NCBI GenBank assembly: GCA_900770635.1
Contig: CAAGLB010000154.1
Coordinates: 68,431 to 132,430 of the forward strand
Length of the DNA stretch: 64,000 nucleotides
Reading direction: 5' to 3'
Source: an uncultured Alistipes sp.
GTDB taxonomy: Bacteria; Bacteroidota; Bacteroidia; Bacteroidales; Rikenellaceae
Shown: one piece after another, positions 35,176 through 44,800 of the stretch
How positions within the stretch are numbered: the first letter of the stretch is position 1
How the letters are laid out: the number at the start of each line of letters is the position of its first letter
Program-made: the position numbers and the translations under genes
Notes under the pieces: generated by a model
The model's input: the letters and a program-made list of their open reading frames with translations, nothing else
Databases searched by the model: none
What the model was told of the DNA's origin: nothing

Positions 35176-36507
35176 CTACTGATACTCGCTCTCGCCCTCC
35201 TCGTCGATCCAGGGCACAGTCTTCATATCCTCGGTTGTCATAGCCTTAACCTGCTCGTCGGTGAGCAATGCAGCAGCACCATTCTCGAACTCGATATCCG
35301 AGAAGCTGCTCACGGTCAACTGATACGATGCCCAGTCATCGGCATTAGCCTTGTAGTCTGACTTCTGCGCATAGATACCATAGATAGCAGTGATTGTAGC
35401 CTTCTCGCCATCCTTACATACGTTGCGACGAGCAAAGCGTGAGTAGCCACTCGTGCGCAAAGCATATACACCATTAGCCGAGCAGATGGTAGCCTCAGGG
35501 TTGTAGGTAAACAATACTGAGCCATACAAGCTACGGCCAGTGATCTCCTCCTTGAATGCCCACTGATACCAGCCCTTAGTCACCGTAGGACGTGGATCGG
35601 TGTACAACCAGCTTGGATAGATATTGTCATACGAACCGCTCTTCATTGCAGGGTTGGTAACACCATCCTGATTTGGCACACCAGCGTAGCGACACTGCAA
35701 ACCCTCGAAGCGCATCAAGCGGCCAAACATAAGCTCACGCTGCGAAATCTCAAACACCTTACGAGTGATACCGTATTCGTCAGTACGCTCACTTCCATAG
35801 AACTTACCCTCGATCTGAACCTTCTCAGGCTTGAATACCTCTTCGTAGTTCTCGGGAGTAACAGTGATGATGTCGATTGATGGCTCGTAGTAGTTCCACT
35901 GATCGTACTCGCCAACCAAAAGACCACCATTCGCAGGACGACCGGCAAAGACATGCTGGTCTATAATGTCCTGAATCTCGAGGTTAGAGTTACCATAGAA
36001 CTTATGCTCGCCAGCCTTGTTCCACGACTCAGATGGAGCACCACCCAACGACAACATCATACGGTAGTTGCCCAAGTACAAGCCAGTAAGGCGTACATAT
36101 ACCCATGAGCCCTTCTTGTACTTGATACCCACGTTATTATTGAGTTTTAGCTCGATACCAGTGGTCTCGTCCTGAATATATAGCGACTTATAAACATTAC
36201 CCTCGGTATCGTCGGTAGTCACCTTACCCTTGATATAGACATCGTGACCTACAAAAATATCCTCGCCAATAAGCGCCGACTTAGTATTATTCCAGCCGCT
36301 GTTTACGCCATTGTTGCTTATGCCGCCAAACTCGTCGTTGTAGGCGTATTTAAGCTCTGCAATGGTGATATGCTCAGCTTCGGGGAACATCTCTTCGAAA
36401 GTAGAATCCTCCATTAGGTATGAAGCGTCCACCTCCGAAAACGTCTCGTAACAGCCAACCGCCAATGTTGCAACGGCAAGGAGTGTAAAAATCTTTGTTA
36501 GTTTCAT
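35176..36507 (-). CDS. DUF5689 domain lipoprotein
   Basis: 443 residues with a lipoprotein signal peptide (TKIFTLLAVATLAVGCYE, Cys at about residue 19). The N-terminal half is a DUF5689 domain, visible as the strands DVYIKGKVTTDDTEGNVYKS, LYIQDETTGIELKL and YKKGSWVYVRLTGLYLG, an OB-fold-like pattern. A second beta-rich region follows (SLYGSVLFTYNPEATIC, RKVFEISQRE). It is the last gene of the locus, 21 bp after the TonB-dependent receptor, which is where SusD-like partners sit in glycan loci. It may be the surface-exposed substrate-binding partner of the receptor; this is inference from position and fold. Confidence 0.78.
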   Translation of the reverse strand: MKLTKIFTLLAVATLAVGCYETFSEVDASYLMEDSTFEEMFPEAEHITIAELKYAYNDEFGGISNNGVNSGWNNTKSALIGEDIFVGHDVYIKGKVTTDDTEGNVYKSLYIQDETTGIELKLNNNVGIKYKKGSWVYVRLTGLYLGNYRMMLSLGGAPSESWNKAGEHKFYGNSNLEIQDIIDQHVFAGRPANGGLLVGEYDQWNYYEPSIDIITVTPENYEEVFKPEKVQIEGKFYGSERTDEYGITRKVFEISQRELMFGRLMRFEGLQCRYAGVPNQDGVTNPAMKSGSYDNIYPSWLYTDPRPTVTKGWYQWAFKEEITGRSLYGSVLFTYNPEATICSANGVYALRTSGYSRFARRNVCKDGEKATITAIYGIYAQKSDYKANADDWASYQLTVSSFSDIEFENGAAALLTDEQVKAMTTEDMKTVPWIDEEGESEYQ

Positions 36508-36528
36508 AATATTCTCTTTTTAAAGCTG

Positions 36529-39456
36529 TTAGAAACGGAAGTAAACATTAAGATAATAGTTGAAGCCATTCATGTAGAAATACTTCGAGTCGAAACGTGA
36601 GTATGTCGTAGGCTTAGTAACAATCTTCATCTCGCCATCTGAGTTAGGGAAGATGATAGGATCAGAGATCTTGTTCAGACGCATCTGCTCGTAACCACCA
36701 GTGCGGATGGTCTGGTTGTTGAGAATGTTGTTCACCTGAAGGCTGAAGCCGAGGGTATACTTATAGGCGATGCGCCAGTTCTTACCGATGCTTGCGCTGA
36801 GTGTGCATGCATGGCCAAGCTCCTCCTGCTGGCGAATCTCATCGATAACGCCTACGACGTATGCCTTCTGACGACCTGTCTCGAGGTTGTTCCAGTCGTA
36901 GATGCGCTTGAGCTCGTTAGCAAGATACTCGGTACGATACATAGGGTTCATCGACAAGTATAAGCGATCGTAGAAGTTGAAGTCGAGCGATGCATACCAG
37001 TTGTTAGGGCCTTTGAAGTTAAGACCGGCATTAATAGCTGTCTGTGGTGTGCTCTCCACCTTCATGCCCTTCCAGTTTACCACGCTGTGAACAACATCTG
37101 TTGCCGAGTTGTCGATCATCTGCGTGAACTTAGGGTTCGATGTATAGATGTAGTCGCCAATGCTAATAGCACTCTGGAACGACAAGCCCCAAGCAATAGG
37201 CACGCTAAGACCAAGCTCAACACCCATATAACGCTTGTCGATGCCCGACATAGCGAAGTTAGTGAACGAGCCCTGAGTATCATCGTAGAACGAGATGACC
37301 TTCGACTGGTCGAACATAGCTGTGTAGTATGCCGAAAGACGAGCCTTGAGCCAAGGGTAGTTAACCTTGTATGTCACATCAAAGCCGTAGATCTTCTCAG
37401 CCTTAAGACCTGGAGTAACCTGATTACGAGTACGTGCCGACACAAATGCATTGTTGAATGTTGGAGCTCCCTGCATAGCAAGACCATTGAGCTCAACAGC
37501 ATGAGCACCCGAGAATCTGTAGCTAAGATTAGCCTTTACCTTATATGTAAAGTGGTTGAGCTTCTCCGAATTGCCAAACGATGTTAGGCCAATGTTATCG
37601 CCAGCATTTGCATTTAGGAACAAGCCCTTCTCCCAAAGGCCCTGACGCCACATGCTCGAGAAGCCTACCTCAGCACCTACATTAGCGTTAAATCCACCAA
37701 ATGTCATCTCGTACATAGCCCACAACTGGCCCTGACGCACATGAGCATAGTAGTCGTAGTTGTACTTGTCGCCCTCCTTAGCAGCCTTAGCATGGCCATG
37801 CTCACGATAGTATGCCATGTTGTTCTGGTAAGCAATATCGTTGCTACCGAAATCACGCTCAGCAAACTTATCAACATCCAACCAATAGTCGCCACCGAGC
37901 AAGTCCTTAATCTCGCTGTAATACTCGGTGCGGTTGATACGAGCACGGAGGCCTCCTGTAAGCTTCGAGCCATCACGGAACACGTGGTTGAGCTGCGCAA
38001 CAAAGTTATAATCGAGCTGGTCGGTATGACGCTCCTCGATCATAGCAAATGCACGGTGGCCCTCACCATAGCGAGGATCTACATCGCCACGCTTATTATC
38101 ACGAATCAAGCCATCGAAGTCGATATAGCCATTCCAGTTCTGCAAATACTCAACATACTTCATCTTATCAGTCTCGAGGTCGACATCTGTAAATGGAAGT
38201 GTCATGTCGTTGTTCGCAGCAAAGTTGTTGAGCATAGTACGGCGCTCCAAGCGGTCGCCATAGTATGATGGCAACACTCGGTAGTAGTCGGGACGTGGAT
38301 CCTCGCCCTTATACCATGTTAGCGCCGAGTAGCCGTTATAACCAAAGCGCAACGATGTTGCAGCAGTGAGCGATGTGCGCTCCGAGATCTGCCAGTTGTA
38401 GTTGAGCATGGCAATAGGCTCGTGCATGTCACGCACACGTGAGTTGCGCAACTTGCCATTCTGCAAACCCACATTAGGATTGTAGTAGTTGTCGCCCCAA
38501 AGGTCGTAAGCCTCCTGTGTAGATGCCTGCTGAGCACCACGCTGTGTAGGTGCTGCCATGAGCGTAGCCGACAAACGGTGGTTGCTATTAAAGGCCTTCT
38601 CAGCCGAGAAGAAATAGCCAAAGGCGTTATAGTAGACGCCCTCGACATAGCCATTACCACCCTGACGTGTTGAGAGTGTGAAGCCATACGACCAACCATT
38701 ATCGAGCTGACCAGATGCATAGCTAAGCATAGCACGGAAGCGATAGAGCTGTGTAGCATTTACCACGCTTGCACGGAAGCCCTTGCGTAGCTGCGAGGCA
38801 CGAGCATTGATGTTGGTTGTACCAGCAACACCACCGAGGCCGAAGTCCGACATGCCGAGGCCTGAGCTATTCTCCTGGTTGCGTGTAGCATCGTTCAAGC
38901 CGCTCCACAACGACCAAGGGCCGTAGCTTGTTATAGCATCGTTGAAGCGGATGCCATTGAGGTAGATATCCTCATACTGTGAGTCGTAGCCACGAGCCTT
39001 GAAGCGCATCTCCGAGAAGCGATACGAAGCGATGTTGTTGAACAAATCCTTCGATGCCGAGAGTGTCGATGGCATAGAGTTGTTGTCACCCATAGACTCC
39101 ACATCTGTGTCGAGCTCAGCGAATGCCGAGTCGTCAACAGCAATCGTCGTCGCTGGGATCATAACCACCTGCTGCATGTCGTGAACAAGCTCCTTGACAC
39201 GCACCATGAGCGAAAGATCCTCGAAGTCGGGAGCCGAGAAGGTAAGAAGATACTGACCAGCGGCAAGACCTCCTACTTCGAATTCACCATTTTGGTTTGT
39301 CTTTGTGTTGAGGGCCACACCATCGAGCGAAATAGATACTCCGCCGATTGGTTGACGATCGTCACGCGACACAACCGTACCCTTCATACCTCCCGACTGA
39401 GCAAATGCCGTGAGTGCACAAAGAGCACAAATCGTAGTTAATAAAAATTTCTTCAT
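36529..39456 (-). CDS. TonB-dependent outer membrane receptor
   Basis: 975-residue outer-membrane importer. In order: signal peptide (MKKFLLTTICALCALTAFAQ), a carboxypeptidase-regulatory-like domain (about 22-105, GGMKGTVVSRDDRQPIGG), a plug domain (about 125-230, SEMRFKARGYDSQYEDIYLNG) and a 22-stranded barrel ending in an aromatic residue (NGFNYYLNVYFRF). The substrate is energised through TonB-ExbBD. Family knowledge says such receptors bring in siderophores, oligosaccharides, peptides or nucleic-acid fragments. Its neighbours are two nuclease-type enzymes and two DUF5689-containing lipoproteins, so nucleic acid breakdown products are the best guess for cargo. Confidence 0.9.
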   Translation of the reverse strand: MKKFLLTTICALCALTAFAQSGGMKGTVVSRDDRQPIGGVSISLDGVALNTKTNQNGEFEVGGLAAGQYLLTFSAPDFEDLSLMVRVKELVHDMQQVVMIPATTIAVDDSAFAELDTDVESMGDNNSMPSTLSASKDLFNNIASYRFSEMRFKARGYDSQYEDIYLNGIRFNDAITSYGPWSLWSGLNDATRNQENSSGLGMSDFGLGGVAGTTNINARASQLRKGFRASVVNATQLYRFRAMLSYASGQLDNGWSYGFTLSTRQGGNGYVEGVYYNAFGYFFSAEKAFNSNHRLSATLMAAPTQRGAQQASTQEAYDLWGDNYYNPNVGLQNGKLRNSRVRDMHEPIAMLNYNWQISERTSLTAATSLRFGYNGYSALTWYKGEDPRPDYYRVLPSYYGDRLERRTMLNNFAANNDMTLPFTDVDLETDKMKYVEYLQNWNGYIDFDGLIRDNKRGDVDPRYGEGHRAFAMIEERHTDQLDYNFVAQLNHVFRDGSKLTGGLRARINRTEYYSEIKDLLGGDYWLDVDKFAERDFGSNDIAYQNNMAYYREHGHAKAAKEGDKYNYDYYAHVRQGQLWAMYEMTFGGFNANVGAEVGFSSMWRQGLWEKGLFLNANAGDNIGLTSFGNSEKLNHFTYKVKANLSYRFSGAHAVELNGLAMQGAPTFNNAFVSARTRNQVTPGLKAEKIYGFDVTYKVNYPWLKARLSAYYTAMFDQSKVISFYDDTQGSFTNFAMSGIDKRYMGVELGLSVPIAWGLSFQSAISIGDYIYTSNPKFTQMIDNSATDVVHSVVNWKGMKVESTPQTAINAGLNFKGPNNWYASLDFNFYDRLYLSMNPMYRTEYLANELKRIYDWNNLETGRQKAYVVGVIDEIRQQEELGHACTLSASIGKNWRIAYKYTLGFSLQVNNILNNQTIRTGGYEQMRLNKISDPIIFPNSDGEMKIVTKPTTYSRFDSKYFYMNGFNYYLNVYFRF

Positions 39457-39471
39457 ATAGTGTAAAATTGA

Positions 39472-40503
39472 TTATTTACAGATATAGATATATACAGGGA
39501 AGTGGTCGCTAAATCCGTTCTGGAAGTTGTTTGTAACAAACGTACGCAATGGATATCCCTTATACTGGCCCTCCTGCTGAAGCATATATGGACGAGTGAA
39601 GATGTTGCCATAGAACTTCTTTCCCTTCATCAAGCGCAACTTACCATAAGTGCCATTCACAAGGTTCTCAGTAACGCAAATATTGTCAAACAAGTTCCAC
39701 GAGTCCTGATATGCCAATGTTCCCAAGCCAGCCTTTAGCATCTGAACATAAGGGTTGAAGAAGTCGCCCTCCTCGAGCTCATTCACCTTGCCCTTAGCGC
39801 CCATAACCTTCACCAAGCTTGCGTCGGTAGCATCGTCGTTGAAGTCACCCATGACAATAACCTTTGTCGCAGGATTCTCTTTGAGCAGCGAGTCTTTAAT
39901 CTCACGAATCTGGCGAGCACAAGCATCACGCTTAAACTGCGATGCCTCCTTACCACCAAGACGTGATGGCCAGTGCGACACGAGGAAGTAGAAAGGCTCG
40001 CCCTCGATAGTACCCCACATAACCACAAGGTCACGAGTACGGAAGTCTGGCAACTCAGGGACATTGAGCTTGATGTTGTCCGAGCCCTCGAGCTTAAACA
40101 CGTCGGCACGATACAAGAATGCCACATCCACACCACGAGCATCAGGCGAGTCGAAGTGGCAGATGCGATAGTTTGCACCTTTAAGCTTAGGCTGCGACAC
40201 TAAATCCTCCAACACAGTGCGGTTCTCCACCTCCGACACGCCGATCACGATGGGATAGTCCCTGTTGATTGCAGCCATGTCAAACAACACTCGCTCGGTG
40301 TTATAGAGCTTCTTCTGATACTTCACCTCGTTCCACTGCTTAACACCCTCGGGCGTAAACTCGCCATCGTGAGTCTCGGGATCATCATAGATGTCGAAGA
40401 GGTTTTCGAGGTTCCAGAATGCCACCATGTATGGCTTCTCCTGCGCTACAGCTGTAGTGAGGGCAAAGGCCATAACCGATAGAATTAACAGAAATCGTTT
40501 CAT
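39472..40503 (-). CDS. Exported endonuclease/exonuclease/phosphatase family enzyme
   Basis: 343 residues with a signal peptide (MKRFLLILSVMAFALTTAVAQ). It belongs to the Mg2+-dependent EEP fold (DNase I, exonuclease III, phosphodiesterases). Catalytic motifs are visible: MVAFWNLENLFD (Asn), GVSEVENRTVL (metal Glu), VSHWPSRLGG (His), VMGDFNDDATDAS (GDFN) and the C-terminal SDHFPVYIYI (SDH). All key residues look intact. It is 15 bp from the TonB receptor gene and 35 bp from the other nuclease gene. It could act as a nuclease, nucleotidase or phosphodiesterase in the periplasm or outside the cell. Confidence 0.88.
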   Translation of the reverse strand: MKRFLLILSVMAFALTTAVAQEKPYMVAFWNLENLFDIYDDPETHDGEFTPEGVKQWNEVKYQKKLYNTERVLFDMAAINRDYPIVIGVSEVENRTVLEDLVSQPKLKGANYRICHFDSPDARGVDVAFLYRADVFKLEGSDNIKLNVPELPDFRTRDLVVMWGTIEGEPFYFLVSHWPSRLGGKEASQFKRDACARQIREIKDSLLKENPATKVIVMGDFNDDATDASLVKVMGAKGKVNELEEGDFFNPYVQMLKAGLGTLAYQDSWNLFDNICVTENLVNGTYGKLRLMKGKKFYGNIFTRPYMLQQEGQYKGYPLRTFVTNNFQNGFSDHFPVYIYICK

Positions 40504-40538
40504 AGTTATACCTATTATTTAATTATTGTTTTGCCACA

Positions 40539-41738
40539 TTAGTATATTCCCCACTCCGAAGGCACCGCCGTAGCCTTCACCTCCTGCTCGATGCTGTCGT
40601 CAAGCATTGGGAAGAACGTAAAGCCTGTCTTAGCCTCGAGCTCAGCCACCGAGATGCAATCTGCCGACGTGATGTTGGTGTCATCACCCGTATCGGCATG
40701 CTTCATCCAAAATACTATTGCTCGCAGCTGCACAGCATCCGTAATCTCGTCAATGCGCTTACCTGTGTTACCCTTCTTGGTGCGCAACAACGCTTTGTAG
40801 TAGTATGTTGGCGTTGGACAGTTATTGCCCAACTTGTCTGTTGTCTTGTTTGCTATCGACGAGTCGTGGTTGCCCTCGAAATATGCGCCAGTGACAACAT
40901 ATAGCGTGTCGGAGCATATCATGCCACGCACACGGCCCTCCAACGAGCCCCACTTCTTCTGATTGAAGTTGGCCTGCTGAGGTGTCATGTTAGTAGCATA
41001 GAATGTCTGATCCATCATCTGCTGCGAGCACTTACGGTCGGCAGCAGGTATCTGATGACCACGATCATACCAGCCATTATACGAGCCACGACCGAGCGCC
41101 GCCTGAAGCTCATCATCGACCTTAGGATCGTAGCCAAACGAGCTATTGTTGCGGTTTCCGCTACCCGAGGTGTATGACGAATGCAATGGGTATGCTACCC
41201 ACAACGATGCTCGCACCTTAGGATCGAAGCAGTAGGTATAGTTTCGTGCATTGCTCTTCGAGCCGAGCTCGCCGAGATGATAGTTGTAGATGTAGTTGTT
41301 CTCCTCCTTGCACACAGGCAACTCGGGCCACTCACGCTGAAGAGCAATGGTGCTGTCGTAGCTTAGCTGTGTAAACGTAAGCTCGAACTGCTCGCCACCC
41401 AACACCACATTGATAGTTGCCTCACGGCTCTCGCCCGATGCGTTCTTCGAGAAGTAGACGTAAACAATCTTTGTTTCGACATCCATCTCACCCTCGATGG
41501 CTGTTGAGTTGTTCGAGAAGTATGCCCAGTCGCCCTCCGACTCAACAGCTACGCTGTAAGATTTACCCTGTTGTGCCTGGAGCACCACAGCGCAATTCTT
41601 GCTATCGCCCTTAACTACATCGGTTTTTAGATAGGCATTGCTCTTTACCAACTCTATTACCACCTCGTCGCAGCTGCACAACATTGCAGCCACCACACAA
41701 CACACAACGACGATTATCTTAGTTGCTACTTTTAGCAT
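40539..41738 (-). CDS. Lipoprotein DNA/RNA non-specific endonuclease with BACON-like domain
   Basis: 399 residues. Lipoprotein signal peptide (VVVCCVVAAMLCSCDEV, likely acylated at Cys23), a BACON-like beta-sandwich (about 35-125, EGDWAYFSNNSTAIEG), then a NucA/Serratia-type non-specific nuclease domain. The catalytic His is in the DRGHQIPAADR motif (about residue 226) and the metal-binding Asn in FYATNMTPQQANFNQ. This enzyme class cuts DNA and RNA, single or double stranded, to oligonucleotides. The anchor and BACON domain suggest surface display. It is 35 bp before the EEP gene. Confidence 0.92.
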   Translation of the reverse strand: MLKVATKIIVVVCCVVAAMLCSCDEVVIELVKSNAYLKTDVVKGDSKNCAVVLQAQQGKSYSVAVESEGDWAYFSNNSTAIEGEMDVETKIVYVYFSKNASGESREATINVVLGGEQFELTFTQLSYDSTIALQREWPELPVCKEENNYIYNYHLGELGSKSNARNYTYCFDPKVRASLWVAYPLHSSYTSGSGNRNNSSFGYDPKVDDELQAALGRGSYNGWYDRGHQIPAADRKCSQQMMDQTFYATNMTPQQANFNQKKWGSLEGRVRGMICSDTLYVVTGAYFEGNHDSSIANKTTDKLGNNCPTPTYYYKALLRTKKGNTGKRIDEITDAVQLRAIVFWMKHADTGDDTNITSADCISVAELEAKTGFTFFPMLDDSIEQEVKATAVPSEWGIY

Positions 41739-41771
41739 AAATTTAAGTTTGATATTTTTTATGAAATTTTC

Positions 41772-41815
41772 TCTCGCCCTCTCGGGTGGGTTGCCCCACC
41801 CGATTGTTGGCGAAA
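41772..41815. promoter_or_regulatory. Strong hairpin between the large lipoprotein and nuclease genes
   Basis: Inner stem of 8 GC-rich pairs (41783-41790 with 41795-41802, 4-nt loop), extended by an outer 5-bp stem (41774-41778 with 41809-41813). There is no clean T run after it on the minus strand, so it is more likely a mRNA-stabilising or partial-termination structure than a full terminator. Confidence 0.6.
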
Positions 41816-41826
41816 GATGTTAGAAA

Positions 41827-44800
41827 TTACTCAGCGTAAGTAACTGTAATTGAGTATGCACGAGCCTGTGCAGAAAGAGATGTCATGGTGTAGCTATTAG
41901 ATGTACCATCCAATGAAATAGTTACTACGCCATTCTCAAGAGTACCGCCCCATGGATTTACATACTTTGCCTCCAAGCCACTGCAATCTACAGAAATAGA
42001 TATAATCTTACCTGGTGCCTCGATAATTACATCTGATGACTTATAAAAACGTGCAGGATTAAAGTAGTCACCAACATTGCTTGTTGAAGCAGCCTTATTG
42101 TTAGTTACAACAATACCATTCTGCTCCCATACCTGTTGCTCTGTAGAATATGATGTGCGGTTAGCCTTATCAGCGAATGATATTGTTGCTGAGCCACCCT
42201 CACCTGGCGTAGGCTGCTCTGGATCTGGTGTAGGCTCCTCGCCACCACCTGGCTGCTCTGGCTCCTCGCCGCCGTTGTCACCGAAACGCTCGCTAGTCAA
42301 GCCAGCGTAGTCTGATGACTGAGCAAAGATAATCTGAATATTGCCGTTATTGATTGAAGCAATACCCTTGATTACGCCTGAGCCCTGAGCTACGGTTGAT
42401 GTGCCATAAGTAGCATACTTAGATGAGAATACAACGAACTTATTGCCGTTAGCGTCCTCCATGTTGATAGAGGTGTGAGCACCATCCATCACCCATGTCT
42501 TAGAGAGATCAGACTGAGCTACCTGAACACCCTCCAAAGCGATGTACTGGCCCTCGTACTTGTTAGCGAGGAAGTCAGCCATAGAAACTGTCTTAGGCTC
42601 TACGGTGTTGCCTGTTGAAACCTCAGTAATCTTGTCCAAAGCTACGCCACTTACCTGAACTGCGCCGTTGTAAGCACCAAGAGTTGCAGTTGAAAGGTCG
42701 ATACGAACCTTAGTACCGAAAGCGAATGTGTGGTTCGCTGAGAGGTAGAACTGCAAAGCGCCAGTCTCGTCCTGAACATACATACCCTTCTTTGAAGTGA
42801 GGTTGTTTAGGTCCATGTTAGAGATAACGATACCCTCGATAGTACCACCGATAGTTGCGCCCTGGCCCTTTGCCAAAACCTCAGCGATAGTCATTGTGTC
42901 GCCAGGGGTTGGCTCTGGCTCTGGTTCTGGATCTGGAGTAGGATTCTCGTTACCTCCCTCGTTACCATTAGCCTCGTCAGCGAGCTTCATACCGAATACG
43001 ATAGCACGACCGCTTGCGTCGTTAGCAACGGCAGAGAATGAAGCATCGGTCGAAAACTCGATTGTTGATGTCTCGGTCAAGCCCTCAAGCAATACAGAGT
43101 AGTGGTCCTGAGCCTCGGCAGTAAGTGCAGTATATGGTGGGTTACCTGTTGCACCAACGTGTGCATTCAACTCAAACGAAGTTGTTGCACCACCATCAAC
43201 ACGCATATAGAGTGTTGCGGTCTTACCCTTCCAAGCTACGGCATAGAAGTTCAAATACTTGTCGCCTGATACGCTTACAGCGCCTGACTTGAAGTAACCA
43301 GCCTTGCTACCAGTACCGAGCTTGAAGCCTGTTACTGCCTCGTTGCCAATCTTAGTATCCTTGTGACCATAGCAAGAGTTTGTTGAGTCGTCCTCAGCGC
43401 AAACGAAAGCTGAGTCAGACTCATACTCGCCCTCAGCAGGAGTGTTTGGCTGATCAGGATTCTCTGGCTGATCTGGCTCGTCGCCACCACCAGGATTCTC
43501 TGAGCCATTAGCAAGGTCAATCTCCTGACCACCCTCACCAACGTTCAAAGTAACGTCATCGAGGCGGTATGCGCTCTCGGCAGTTGCAGAGAACTTGATG
43601 TAAAGCGTAGCAGGAACCTCAGCCAATGTGAAGTTTGCAGTAGCTACATTCCAGCGGCCCTCAGCAGTACCAGCAAATGTGTAGTCGACAGAAGACCACT
43701 TCTGGCCATCAGCCGAGAGTGATACGATGAACTCCGATGGAGTGAACTTGCTACCCAATGTCTGTGAGTACTTCTCAGTACCGAATGTCAAAGTGAGGTT
43801 CTTCTGTGATGACTCCAAAGCAAGATCCTTGATGATAAAGTAGTTCTCAACCTTACCGAAGAAGATGTTGTTAACACCCGAACCTGCGTAGTCTGAGTAT
43901 GTACCGTCAGAGTTAGAGTTGTTACGAACAGTTGTGTTGTGACCATCGTAAGATACGTTTGCAGCAGCAACACCCGCAGCATTCTTCATCTCTGGGAAGT
44001 CAGTAACGTATGGCCAGTAGTTACCATCCTTAACAGCAGCCTTACCATCGAAGTTCTCAAAGTAGAGAGCATCTGTTGTAGGAGGTGTTGGAGGCTCTGG
44101 CTCCTGAATGTTGTCGAGGTCGATAGTCTGACCACCATTACCAACATAGAGCTTAAGGTCATCAAGACGGTATACAGAAGCAACCTTAGCCTCATACTTG
44201 ATATAAAGCTTCTCAGTAGCAGCAGCCAATGTGAAGTTTGCTGTAGCCACGTTCCAACGGCCTGGCTCAGTACCAGCGTAGGTGTACTCTACTGGTGCCC
44301 ACTTCTCGCCATCCTTCGAGATGTACATCAAGAACTCCTCTGGGCGGAATGTGCTATCGCCATCCTGAGTATACTTCTCAGAACCGAAAGTAACCTTGAA
44401 GTTTACACCCTCCAATGGAGCGATGTCGTTGATCTGGAAGTAAGCGCCACCACCAAAGAAGATGTTGTTTGAGCCCGAACCAGCATAGTCAGAGTATGAG
44501 CTGTTAGATGTTGAGTTAGCACGTACAGACACGCCTGAACCGCTGTAAGTTACGTTTGCAGCAGCATCACCCTTAGGGTTAGCAAACTCTGGGAACTGGT
44601 CGATATAAGGCCAAGATGAACCTGAGCCATAGGTCTTTGTTGCCTCCTTACCGTCGAAGTCATCGCTGTAAAGCAATACCTCCTCTACGGTAACATTCTG
44701 GTCAGCAGACTGGTTAACAGTGATCTTCTTAGTCTCCCAGTTGCCATACTCTTTGTGGAGAGCGATAACCTTAACAACTGCTGAGCGAACCTCGCCGCTG

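Noticed and set aside
37087..38268. Plus-strand frames of 166 and 175 codons antisense to the TonB receptor
   Set aside because: No domain, composition follows the opposite strand; shadows of the receptor gene.
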